NCBI RefSeq assembly: GCF_000208925.1
Contig: NW_001914914.1
Span: 1 to 64,000 of the forward strand
Reading direction: 5' to 3'
Source: Entamoeba histolytica HM-1:IMSS
Taxonomy: Eukaryota; Evosea; Mastigamoebida; Endamoebidae
Length of the DNA stretch: 64,000 bases
The position numbers and the translations under genes were made by a program. The notes below the pieces were generated by a model that was not told the DNA's origin, ran no database searches, and saw only the letters and a list, made by a program, of their open reading frames with translations. The stretch's first letter is position 1; each line of letters begins with the position of its first letter. Positions 1 to 9,911 of this stretch are shown here, one piece after another.

Positions 1-960
1 TTCATCAATTAAAACATCAACAAGACCTCGTGAAAAATACTGTTTTAACTTCAATTTCATTATTTCTTGTAATTCTGTTATATTTCTTGATTTTAATAAA
101 ATGATTTTAAATAAACTCTAAATGTAAAATCCATTTCAGTGTATATTTAATCAATTTATTTAGTATTTCCATTTAATATTATAATTATAAACATTTGAAC
201 AAAATCATCCATCACACCAATTATTTTTATTCTCATGATTACACTGAACCATATGTTATTCTGAAATATCATGTATCTTATCATTACCATATTTCTCATT
301 TCTTGTTCTTCTTTCAATTATTCTAATTGAACTGAATGTATAACATGAAACACATTTCAATTCTTCTCTATTTAGTGTTATTTTTCTTTCTTTTCTTATT
401 TCAACTGATTCTGTTGATTGGATATTCATTTAATTAACTTCTCTTCTTCTTCACCAATTATTTTAATTTTAACATATTAATATATTTGTCATTCATCATA
501 TCAGAAAATAGTCAATCTATAGATAATTTAAATGCTTCTCTTCTATTGAAATAACAAACAAATACAATATTCTATTGAATAATGACATTCTTTTTAGTGA
601 CTCAACTGTCATGAAATGTTTATTTTGTTGTTGGTACAATGTATTGAAATTAATTAAATATATAATATGAAATAGCAAAATGAAAATGAATATTAGTGAT
701 ATTTTCTATTCTTTTTGAGTTTAAACACAAACATTTTTTGAAATAATGAAACGTCTAATCAAAATGAAAAATATACAATGAATAATATTTCATGATGAGA
801 TTAAGTAAAGAATTAAAACATGTGTTTAAATGGGGTACGAAAATTAGCAAAGAAAAAATGCATCTAAATAATTTACAAAAAAGAAAAAAGATGCAAAATA
901 ATTTGCATCCATAGAATTTTCCATTTATTATATTTTGCTCCTAAAATAAAAATAATAAAA
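1..960. other. A+T-rich stretch without an intact gene
   Basis: No open frame of useful length is present on either strand. On the minus strand between about 300 and 600 there are short runs that read like decayed coding sequence, broken by stops, but I cannot name a family. The stretch lies next to a LINE fragment and probably belongs to the same repeat-rich region. Confidence 0.5.
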
Positions 961-964
961 TTAA

Positions 965-1975
965 TTAATTAAGTATTAATAGAATTAGTTTCTATTGTTA
1001 ATGGCTCAGGGGAGATTAACCACATCAATGAGTCTTCTTCTTCTAGAATATCTACGGAGTATGTTTTGTTGTGATTGAAGCAGTATTCCATGACATCATT
1101 CATGTTTTAATTACATTGTTTTTAATTTCTTTTTCGATGTCAATTTTTAATTCTTTAATTAATATAATACTTTCTTTATTCATTAATCCATTGATTGAGA
1201 TTACTACTGGATTTATTCTGACATCTTTTAGTTTCTCTGTTTTAATTAGCCTATTCTTTAATTCATTATACATATTTCTTTTCTTCCAATATTCTCCATT
1301 AATATTGTGATCAGCCACAATAGTCATATCAAATAATAGACCAGTTTTATTCTTTTTATTTAATACGTATATATCTGGTATTTTGTGGTATTGTCCATCA
1401 CTTTTAGGCATTATTTGTTTGTTCAATATCATTGTGATGTCTTTATATTTGAACATTGTTTCATATGGGGTTTTATATATTGTTTATTTCCTGTATATTT
1501 TCTTATTAATCAATATTATAATGCCAATATTGTCATGTTTTTCTATTTGTGATTTTTTATAACCAATACAAGATAGTAGAATGTGTTGTACTGTTGCTAT
1601 CTTGTCTTTACAAAGTGTTTAGTATTTCAATATTTCATTTTTCATTATTTTTGATTTTCTATACCCACAAAATATTGCTCCATCATTCATTTTAGTTAAA
1701 TTGTAGGAATGCATTCTTTTTAATATTGATGGACTTCCATGCTTTTACTGTAGTAGTTTTATCTACTCATTTTGACTCAAATAATCTTCTGAAATATCTA
1801 CTAATTTGATGACACTTCCATTTTTTGATGTATTTGTCAATAATTTTTTTATTTCTACTACTACTTCTTTTTCTTTTTTCTTTTCAATATTTTCATTTAT
1901 TATTTCTTCTATTTTTGTTTCTGGGATTTTATGAATTAGTGTTTTGAATTCTATTCCATATTCCATTCTTATTGT
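965..1975 (-). mobile_element. LINE (non-LTR retrotransposon) 3' fragment, endonuclease region, decayed
   Basis: The minus strand encodes an endonuclease-like segment at 1456-1100 (IPDIYVL followed about a dozen residues later by FDMTIVAD), matching the PD-X(n)-D pattern of the restriction-like endonuclease at the C-terminus of R2/R4-type LINEs; Entamoeba LINEs belong to this type. A further charged fragment lies upstream at 1966-1763 in another frame. The coding frame is broken before the natural end: the copy at 4957-5391 continues through a stretch where this one has small indels near 1100. The 3' end is marked by a block around TTAATACTTAATTAA shared with the copies at about 5456 and 21863. 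Not functional; no reverse transcriptase domain remains here. Confidence 0.8.
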
Positions 1976-1980
1976 ACCAT

Positions 1981-3156
1981 CTATCTAATATGTTATTTCC
2001 AATTTCACTTTCTATGTGAATGAAATAAAATAAACAACAATAGATAATAAAATAAAGAAATAGATAAGTTAATGCAAATACAATGAAAATATTTAAATAA
2101 ATAAGAAATAAACATTAATAAAATTGAATTAATAATTTCTTCATTCTAATAATATTCTTTTATTTTGTTATTCATTTCTTATTTATTTTATATTATTCAT
2201 TAATTATTCATGAGGTACTTTTCATTTTATTTACTATTTTATATTTTTATTAATTTCATCATTTCATATATAATTTCAATGTGTATTATTTATGAAATTG
2301 TTTTATTTTTATTTAGTATTTTATTTTTATGTTGAACAAAATATGATAAATAAATACAAATCATCATTATTATATCAAATTGATACAACCATATATTGTA
2401 AATAAATGAAAATAATAAGAAATGAAATAAATAATGAAATAACATATATTTAATTAAATAATAAAATAAATGAAAATAAAATAAAACTATTCTTTTTATT
2501 TTATCAATTTATCATTGTTTTATTTTATATTTATTGTCATTATCATTTTAAATTGATTAATATTGTTATTTATTATTATGAAAATAAAATAAAGAATATA
2601 ATTAAGTTTATATTGATTCTTCATTATTATTCATCATTTCTATTTCATTATTCTTATGATTTATTTTATATTTGAATTAAATAACAAATATTGTATGAAT
2701 TAATAAAATAAAAACAATAAGAATATAAAGAGAAAATAAAAGTGTAAAATAAAATGATATTTAAAATAAATAAGAAAGAAGAAATAACAAGAAGAATAAA
2801 ATTAAAGAATAAAAGTTTTACAAAACAAATATAAAGAATGAAATATCATTTAATAAGAGATGAAATATCAATTCAACATATTGAAACAAATAAATAATAT
2901 GAAATAAATTAAAAATAAATAAATATAACAAATTAATAATTAAATAAATGATGAATGATTTTATTTCATTCATTTGATATTTCATTCTTTATTTCATTAT
3001 CAATTAATTTGTTTATTATGTATTTCTTATCATTTAAAATATAAAATAAACATTTTTTATTCTTTAATAATTCAATTATCTTCTTTCTTTATTTCTTCTT
3101 TAATATTTAAAGCAATATTTTGGTATTGTTTTATTCTTCTTTAATTCTTCTTCACA
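1981..3156. other. Low-complexity A+T-rich spacer
   Basis: The sequence is dominated by TAAATAAAT- and ATTTATTT-type runs with no open frame worth calling on either strand. It separates a LINE fragment from the BspA-like pseudogene. Confidence 0.6.
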
Positions 3157-3687
3157 TCAACATCCATAAAAACAACCAATTCCAGATGATGTAATTGATG
3201 ATGGTATATTAATTGATGTTAATGATTTACAATCATAAAAACACCAATTTCCTATTTTACTAACATTTGTTGGTATATTAATTGATATTAATGATGAACA
3301 ATATGCAAAACTTTTATTTCCAAGTGAAGTAACTTCATTTGGTATTGTATTTCCATATTCTTCTCTATCTTCTTGTGTATATTCTATATTTTTATATTCA
3401 TTCATTTCTTCTTTCTCTTCTAAATATCTTGAATAACTCACATCATACCATATTATTTGTTTAAATATTTTTCCATCTTTAAATATTTCATCTTCTTCTT
3501 TATAAATATGAAATGTTTCAATATTAGGAAACAATTTTCTTGAATATTGATTCAATGAAATTGGATTAAAATGAAATCGTTCCATATTTCATTGAAATCT
3601 TTTAACTCCCATTTCTAATTTAATAAAATCATTAATACCTTCAAAATACTTCGAGAAAATCATTATTTCATTATATCCAAGTTTCAT
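3157..3687 (-). pseudogene. BspA-like leucine-rich repeat (LRR_5) protein, broken copy
   Basis: From an ATG at 3687 the minus strand reads MKLGYNEM...GVKRFQ, then meets TGA at 3591-3589, and continues in the same frame as NMERFHFNPISLNQYS. This is the conserved N-terminus of the large Entamoeba BspA-like family, whose members carry LRR_5 repeats and include surface proteins. Two or three repeats follow (SLISINIPTNVSKIGNWCF and SLTSINIPSSITSSG), each with the typical INIP core. The frame ends at 3157 after GCFYGC, where intact members carry on with many more repeats. The copy therefore has an internal stop and lacks most of its repeat array. It sits between two LINE fragments. Family assignment is firm; pseudogene status rests on the internal TGA and the short length. 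Confidence 0.85.
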
Positions 3688-3689
3688 TC

Positions 3690-4915
3690 TTTCTTTATTA
3701 TTTTATTATTTATTAGTTCTTCTTTTATTTTTAGTTTGAACTTCTTTTATTTTTAAGATAAACGTCATTCATTTTTTTTTCTTTTTATTTTTTTATTTTT
3801 TTAATATAAATTATTAATAACAAATAATTTATATTTCAATAAATTATTATTTTTTATTTATTTGATGAAAATGAATAAATAAAATATCATAGAAATGTAT
3901 TCATACAAATAATAAATATTCAATTAATAAATATATCAAAAATTTGACAATATGAATAACAAAGAAATAAATAAATCAATGAATGTAATGTATTTATTTC
4001 TATCTTTCTTTATTTCTATCACTTCAAATTTAGAAATTTCTTTTTTTAATTTATTTTAATTATTTGTTATATAAAACAATATTTAATTCAAATTTATTAA
4101 TATAAATGAATGTAATATCATATTTGACTTTAATTGTTAATTTAATAAATATAATATTCACATTAATTTATTGTATTTTAAATTAATAGTGATATTAAAT
4201 GAATTATTTCATCAAAATGTTATTTCTCTATTTTATTTTCATTTGTAATTCATTTTCATTTAATTGAATTACATTCATTATTTCTATCATTTCATTTATT
4301 TCTTATTTGGTTTTATTCTCTATTTTGATATTTATTGTATCTTCGTTGTATTTTATTATAATATTTGTTTGTATTATGATATTATTTACTTCTATTTGAA
4401 TTAATGATAAAATAACAATGATAAAAAAAGAAATAATTCATATCATGTAATCGTTATTATAATATAAATAATATTTATTTTCATTCATTATTATATAATT
4501 TATATTTATTATTGATATGAATTTTTCTTTATTTTATTAATTATTTTTATATTATTTATGTGATGTTTCATAAATTATATATTCTTTGAAGAAATATTTA
4601 AAATAATGAATTAAAATACTAATAAAATATAAATTATTTTACTTATTACATCTTTTTGTTATTTGGATAAATGAGATATATCAAAATATAACGTAGTTAA
4701 TTCAACTGATGTATATTCAAAAAATAAAATAGAATAAAAGAAATAATACAAAAAGAATAAATATTTGAAGAGAAAAAATAAATATAAACTATTCTTAAGT
4801 AATAAAAATAAATTATTTTTTTAATTCATAAGTAAATAAATTTGAATTGAATAATGAATTAAACGAATTGAGTATCTTTTATTTCTTTATGTTTTAATTT
4901 TCTTTTCTAAGAAAC
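3690..4915. other. Low-complexity A+T-rich spacer
   Basis: Very A+T-rich sequence with homopolymer runs and no supported gene on either strand. It ends where the plus-strand LINE fragment begins, near 4918. Confidence 0.6.
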
Positions 4916-4917
4916 TA

Positions 4918-5456
4918 TACATGAAATAAACAATATATAAAACCCCATATGAAACAATGTTCAAATATAAAGACATCACAATGATATTGAACAAACAAAT
5001 AATGCCTAAAAGTGATGGACAATACCACAAAATACCAGATATATACGTATTAAATAAAAAGAATAAAACTGGTCTATTATTTGATATGACTATTGTGGCT
5101 GATCACAATATTAATGGAGAATATTGGAAGAAAAGAAATATGTATAATGAATTAAAGAATAGGCTAATTAAAACAGAGAAACTAAAAGATGTCAGAATAA
5201 ATCCAGTAGTAATCTCAATCAATGGATTAATGAATAAAGAAAGTATTATATTAATTAAAGAATTAAAAATTGACATCGAGAAAGAAATTAAAAACCATGT
5301 AATAAAAAACATGATGGATGTCATGGAATACTGCTTCAATCACAACAAAACATACTCTGTAGAGCTACAAGAAGAAAGCTCATTGATGTGATTAGTCTCT
5401 CCTGATCCATTAACAATAGAAACTAATTCTATTAATACTTAATTAATATGCTTATT
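4918..5456 (+). mobile_element. LINE 3' fragment, endonuclease region, inverted partner of the 965-1975 copy
   Basis: The plus strand at 4957-5391 encodes a 144-residue endonuclease segment that is almost identical, residue for residue, to the minus-strand copy at 1456-1100, including IPDIYVL and FDMTIVADHN (PD...D signature of the restriction-like endonuclease). Homology begins near 4918 (ATGAAATAAACAATATATAA) and runs to the common 3' block TTAATACTTAATTAATATGC at about 5440-5456. The piece lacks everything upstream of the endonuclease, so it is a 5'-truncated or rearranged copy. It is better preserved than the first copy: its frame stays open to a TGA at 5389-5391. Confidence 0.85.
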
Positions 5457-6510
5457 GTATATAAAGTGTTTTTGTTTTTGCTTCTGCTAAAAACTATTAT
5501 TCTTTCAAAATGTTTTTTTTTCTTTAATACGTGATTCGTTTTTATAATAGTAATGACTTTAAAAGAGTTTATGCATTTAAAGTTTAGGTTTAATTTATTC
5601 ATTAACTTTGACGTATTACTATAGATTTTCTCAATACACGTTAAAAGAAAAAAAAACATATTTGATAAGATTCATGGGTTAATCAATGGAACATAGAAAG
5701 ATGAGTAATATAAAATAACTACTATTTTTAAATAACAAAAATAACAAAAATAATTTTTAACATTATTTAAATTTTTAGAAAAGAAAAAGATATTCCACAA
5801 TGAAACAAAAAATCGATGAATTAATTCAGTATAACAAAAATAACAAAACTGAGACAATAAAATTATAACATTTTTTTGTACTTATGGGAATTGTTAATAT
5901 TGGGTACAATTAATAAAAAACTAGCTAAAGAATGCTCTTAAAATGTAATAAATTTGGCAAAACAACACCACATAAAATGAAATTAAAAATAATCAATTTC
6001 TAGAAAGTTTTATACTTTTTTCTAAATGAATCAAAGTGTCATATTTAAATATAAAATTAATACAAAAATAAAATGATAATAAATTATTTATTAATAATAT
6101 ATTGTTCTATTCATAGACACTTCATATTTTAATAATGGATAAATAAAAATAAATAAGAAGGAATTTAAAAATAATCAACCTAAAAATAAGTTGAATTATT
6201 TAGAATAACACAAAATTTACATCGCTATCTATTTATAAATAACCATTAAATAAATTATTAAAATAATTTTTTTTGAAACAATTTCACTTAAAATATTAAC
6301 ATATTACAAACATATATTTTTAAATTAAAAATGCTAACTTTTTTTGCGTTTTTTTTTAATTACTTTCCTCTGAACAAATGACAAGGAAAAGTTATTGACT
6401 CAATCAAGAAAGAAAGAAATATTAATACAATTATTATGTGTATAGAAATAAAATAACGTTCTATTTTTCGGGATTGAAGAAAAAAAGATGAAAAGTGAAA
6501 TACAGAAATT
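5457..6510. other. A+T-rich intergenic stretch with short ATAACAAAA repeats
   Basis: No credible gene is seen. The motif ATAACAAAAATAACAAAA occurs at about 5732-5750 and again at about 5831-5848. The right end forms the upstream region of the small GTPase gene. Confidence 0.5.
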
Positions 6511-6514
6511 GAAA

Positions 6515-6520
6515 AGAACT
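6515..6520 (+). promoter_or_regulatory. GAAC core promoter element
   Basis: AGAACT lies 23 bp before the GTPase ATG at 6543. GAAC is an established Entamoeba core promoter element alongside the TATA-like box and the initiator; the same motif recurs at a similar distance before many genes in this window. Confidence 0.5.
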
Positions 6521-6542
6521 TAAAAAAACTAAACTTATTTGA

Positions 6543-7209
6543 ATGACCCAGAAATATAGCTTTAAAATTTGTGTCATTGGAAATGAAAAAATAGGTAAAA
6601 CATCTCTTGTACGTAGACTTCTTGAGGATACATTTGTTGAAGAATCAACACCATTTGAAGATGTCTCTGTTTGTTTTATTAAAAAGAAAAGAAAAGAAAC
6701 AACATTTGTAACTGAATAGTATTGATTTATAGGTAAATAAAAAAGTAATTTATGACAATAAAGAAGTTATTTTAAATTTTATGGATCCATTAGGAACAGA
6801 TATTAGTACAACTGCTACATTTTATAATGATGCAAATTTATTAATTGCAATGTTTGATGAAACAGAAAAAGATTCTATACAAAATTGTAAAAATTGGTTA
6901 TCGTATGGAGATAGATATATTGGATCACAATATCTTAAATTAATTGTAGGAAACAAAATTGATAGTAACGATAAAAAAATATCAGAGGAAGAATGCGAAG
7001 AAGTAGCCAAAAGCTTAAATTGTGAATATTTTGAGGTATCAGCTAAAACAGGAGAAGGCATTAAAGAGTTATATGAACAAATGATGAAAATGTTGTTTGA
7101 ACCATTAAATCCAAAAGAAGATAGTACAAAGTCATCAAATAAAAAAAGTGGAAAGAAACAATCAGAAAAAAATAGAGAGAAAAAGAAAGGAGGGTGTGTT
7201 TTACTCTAA
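6543..7209 (+). CDS. Atypical Ras/Rab-like small GTPase (two exons)
   Basis: Exon 1 is 6543-6668 and exon 2 is 6733-7209; the 64-bp intron opens with GTTTGT, ends in TATAG and falls between codons. The spliced product is 200 residues. P-loop GNEKIGKT (13-20), NKID (guanine specificity) and SAKTG are all present, and the C-terminus CVLL is a CAAX box ending in Leu, which usually means geranylgeranylation. Switch II is unusual: where the family has WDTAGQE, this protein has MDPLGTD (59-65), so Asp and Gly are kept but the catalytic Gln is Thr and the Trp is Met. Low intrinsic GTP hydrolysis is a reasonable inference. A lysine-rich tail precedes the CAAX box, as in plasma-membrane Ras proteins. 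The exact subfamily is not clear. Confidence 0.85.
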
Positions 7210-7306
7210 TAATTAATTTTTTTATTTTGTTACATATTTTTTTTTAAAGTTTTTATTAAAAATACTAATAGAAATAGAATTAATGAAGAATAAATCAATC
7301 AAATAA

Positions 7307-8425
7307 TCACCATTGAAGATTCTTTAATTCATTATAATTTGGTAATTGAATATCTGGATATTGTGTTGGTAAAAGGTTAATCATATCATCTATAAATCCA
7401 CGTGGAAGAGATTGAACTGATTCTAAAACAGATGGTACTGAAATATGTTTTAATAAAGTAGATATTAAACCTTGAAATAATGATTCATAAAAATAACGAT
7501 GGTCTTGTGTTTTAAAGAATTCAACTAATATACCAATTTCAGATAAATCACTTTGAATAATTTGTTCAATTACTTTTGTTATTAATGGAACTATTGAACC
7601 TAGACGTTGTGGATGAGAAAGACGAAGAATTTCAATACCGTAAGTAATAGGTTTATGGCTTAATAATAAAGAATCAATTGTGTGTGTATAACAATAATTC
7701 AACATTACAATAAGAGGTTCTGGTGATAAAGAAACTTGTGAATTAGAAGGGATTAAAGCAAAGTATGGTATTTCATTAAATATAATAGAAGAATGAACGT
7801 TTAAAGGTGCGTCTAAAGGAGGTGTAGAATTAATAAAGTAGTCACAAAGTTGTTTATCAAATGGTTGACAGTCAATTTCATAAGTAAAATCTCCAGATGG
7901 AACCATTAATTTAGATGATAAATCACCCCATTTTGATAAGTTCATTTTAGATAATCCTTCCATTAATTCTTGTGGTGTAACATAATCAATAAACATTCTA
8001 ATTAAATTTATATAATTCTCTTTACAACAATAGTCAATGGCTGTTGATGCAAGTCCATTTGAATGAATTAATATATATTCTGCGATTGGTAAAAATCCTC
8101 GTTTACATGCTAATGTCAATGCATTATTCTTTTGTGAATCAACAATTGCTGGGTTTGCATTGTCATGAAGAAGTATTCTAGTTAATGTTAATCTACCTCC
8201 TTGTACAGCAAAATGTAATGGAGTTTTTCCATTGATTGTTTGTACATTAACATCTGCACCATGTTTTATTAATACTCTAATAACTGCTTCATTTCCAAAT
8301 AATGCTGCATAATGAATAGGATACATTCCATTTTCATCAGGTGAATTAAAAGGTATTCCATCGTCAATCATTTTAATTAATTCATTAGTACCTCCATTTT
8401 GACATATTTCAAGTATTGATTTCAT
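7307..8425 (-). CDS. Ankyrin-repeat protein with a possible BTB/POZ-like domain
   Basis: The 372-residue product starts with ankyrin repeats (about residues 1-155); clear units include GMYPIHYAALFGNEAVIRVL and GKTPLHFAVQGGRLTLTRIL. After a linker, residues about 180-290 look like a BTB/POZ fold (LNVHSSIIFNEIPYFALI, then EPLIVMLNYCYTHTID, the usual place for the YxYT segment). Ankyrin-BTB proteins often serve as substrate adaptors for cullin ubiquitin ligases, but that role here is inference. No signal peptide or membrane segment. The gene is convergent with the GTPase gene, 97 bp apart. The ankyrin part is certain, the BTB part is moderate. Confidence 0.75.
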   Translation of the reverse strand: MKSILEICQNGGTNELIKMIDDGIPFNSPDENGMYPIHYAALFGNEAVIRVLIKHGADVNVQTINGKTPLHFAVQGGRLTLTRILLHDNANPAIVDSQKNNALTLACKRGFLPIAEYILIHSNGLASTAIDYCCKENYINLIRMFIDYVTPQELMEGLSKMNLSKWGDLSSKLMVPSGDFTYEIDCQPFDKQLCDYFINSTPPLDAPLNVHSSIIFNEIPYFALIPSNSQVSLSPEPLIVMLNYCYTHTIDSLLLSHKPITYGIEILRLSHPQRLGSIVPLITKVIEQIIQSDLSEIGILVEFFKTQDHRYFYESLFQGLISTLLKHISVPSVLESVQSLPRGFIDDMINLLPTQYPDIQLPNYNELKNLQW

Positions 8426-8632
8426 GAAATGCTTTTTTCTCTTTTTATCATCTACAAATTATAATTCTAAAACAAAAAGTAATTTTTTAAACTTTGTTTT
8501 TTATTAATTATATGAATATTATTAATTATTATTACTTTTTATTAGTTTTTTTCGTCTTTGCTTTAATCAAAAAAATAAATAAATAAATAAAATTTTGTTA
8601 AAACTAAAAATTTGTGATAATAAAAAGTAAAA

Positions 8633-9790
8633 ATGCAAACACCACCTAAACCAAAACCTTTGAGTGATGAAGACCTTTTTTCAAATTGTTTAGATTTAGC
8701 ATATTACCAATATAACCTTGAGTCAGTTGAAGATGAAAATGATGGATATGATGAATTTGTACAATCATTTGAAGAACTTTATGGTGCAGCACGTCAACGA
8801 TATCAAGGTAAAACAAATAATGAATCATTTTATAAAAGAAAGAATGATAGTGTTACTATATTTGGTAAATTATATGATGCTTGTTTAAATTCATTTAACA
8901 CAGATGATATTCTTGAATTTATGGGAAGTAGATATGAAGCTATGGAAAAAATGAAAGTTGGAGTAAATAAATTTTTAGAAGGATATCCAAATATTTCTAG
9001 TGTTGAATTAACTAATATGATTGTTACAGATCTTATAGAACATAGGGTACGTCCAATTGATAAAAATATTATGAAGTCATTAAAAAATGAATTAGGTGAT
9101 CCATTTTATTTTATTTCTGATGCTCTTCGATTTGCTCTTGTTCCATTTCTTGATGCTGCAAAAGGAATTGAGACAAAATATGGTAAAAAATATCCAGAAG
9201 CTATGATGAATCTTTTTGAAGATACTGTTGTAAAAACTGTTGATTCTGCTAGGCTTTTATTCAAAAATGATTTAAAAGGTGTTGAACAATTTATTAAAAC
9301 TTTCATGAAAGGTCATCAAAAAATGTCTGGTAAAAATGCACAATTTAATGATATGATGGGAGTATTTGGTGCTCAATTAATACTTGAAAAGTATTGTAAA
9401 GCACGTAACCTTACTTATATTCCCGATGATGGTAATTTTGAAGATTTATTAGTGTCTATGCAACCAATGATGAGTGCTATGGGAACAATGCAAGAAATTG
9501 TTAGGGAATTTCCTCGAAATGAAGAAGAAAGTAAAGGTGATGAAAACAAAGAAGATGATTTATTATTTGAAGAATGTCTAAATGAATGTAAAACAAAAGA
9601 TTTCTGTTATAACTTTAATATGAATGGAAAAAATGTTACTGTATGGGAAGGAATGAGTGTTAATGAATTAATGATGGAATTTAATATTAAAGAAGAGAAG
9701 GAAGAAAATTCTCAAAATAATATAACAAATCAACCAACTACCACTATTCAAATAGAAAATGAAATAAAAGATGAACCAGAATATATTTAG
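8633..9790 (+). CDS. Hypothetical helical protein with acidic tail
   Basis: The product has 385 residues and I do not recognise its family. It is predicted by eye to be largely alpha-helical through about residue 300, with no signal peptide and no membrane segment, and ends in an acidic, low-complexity tail rich in Glu, Asn and Lys. The first ten residues are rich in proline and lysine (PPKPKPL). It is divergent from the ankyrin gene, sharing a 207-bp upstream region. The long open frame with sensible codon use supports a real protein. Confidence 0.8.
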   Translation: MQTPPKPKPLSDEDLFSNCLDLAYYQYNLESVEDENDGYDEFVQSFEELYGAARQRYQGKTNNESFYKRKNDSVTIFGKLYDACLNSFNTDDILEFMGSRYEAMEKMKVGVNKFLEGYPNISSVELTNMIVTDLIEHRVRPIDKNIMKSLKNELGDPFYFISDALRFALVPFLDAAKGIETKYGKKYPEAMMNLFEDTVVKTVDSARLLFKNDLKGVEQFIKTFMKGHQKMSGKNAQFNDMMGVFGAQLILEKYCKARNLTYIPDDGNFEDLLVSMQPMMSAMGTMQEIVREFPRNEEESKGDENKEDDLLFEECLNECKTKDFCYNFNMNGKNVTVWEGMSVNELMMEFNIKEEKEENSQNNITNQPTTTIQIENEIKDEPEYI

Positions 9791-9892
9791 TCTTCTCTTT
9801 CATTAAATTAATTGATTTATTTAATAAACCTCAATGATGTATTAATGAGTCGTCATAAAAGTTCTTTCAATCATTTAAACTAAAAATTTTTG

Positions 9893-9898
9893 AGAACT
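9893..9898 (+). promoter_or_regulatory. GAAC core promoter element
   Basis: AGAACT lies 14 bp before the aminopeptidase ATG at 9912, close to the expected transcription start. Confidence 0.45.
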
Positions 9899-9911
9899 TT
9901 ATAATTATTTT

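Noticed and set aside
1071..1310. Hydrophobic open frame on the plus strand
   Set aside because: It is the antisense of the LINE endonuclease fragment; the same artefact appears opposite the copies near 5100-5340 and 21970-22200.
5432..5857. Two minus-strand frames of 60-75 residues
   Set aside because: Their composition is that of random A+T-rich DNA (Phe, Tyr, Ile, Ser runs) with no domain, no promoter element and no similarity to other genes here.
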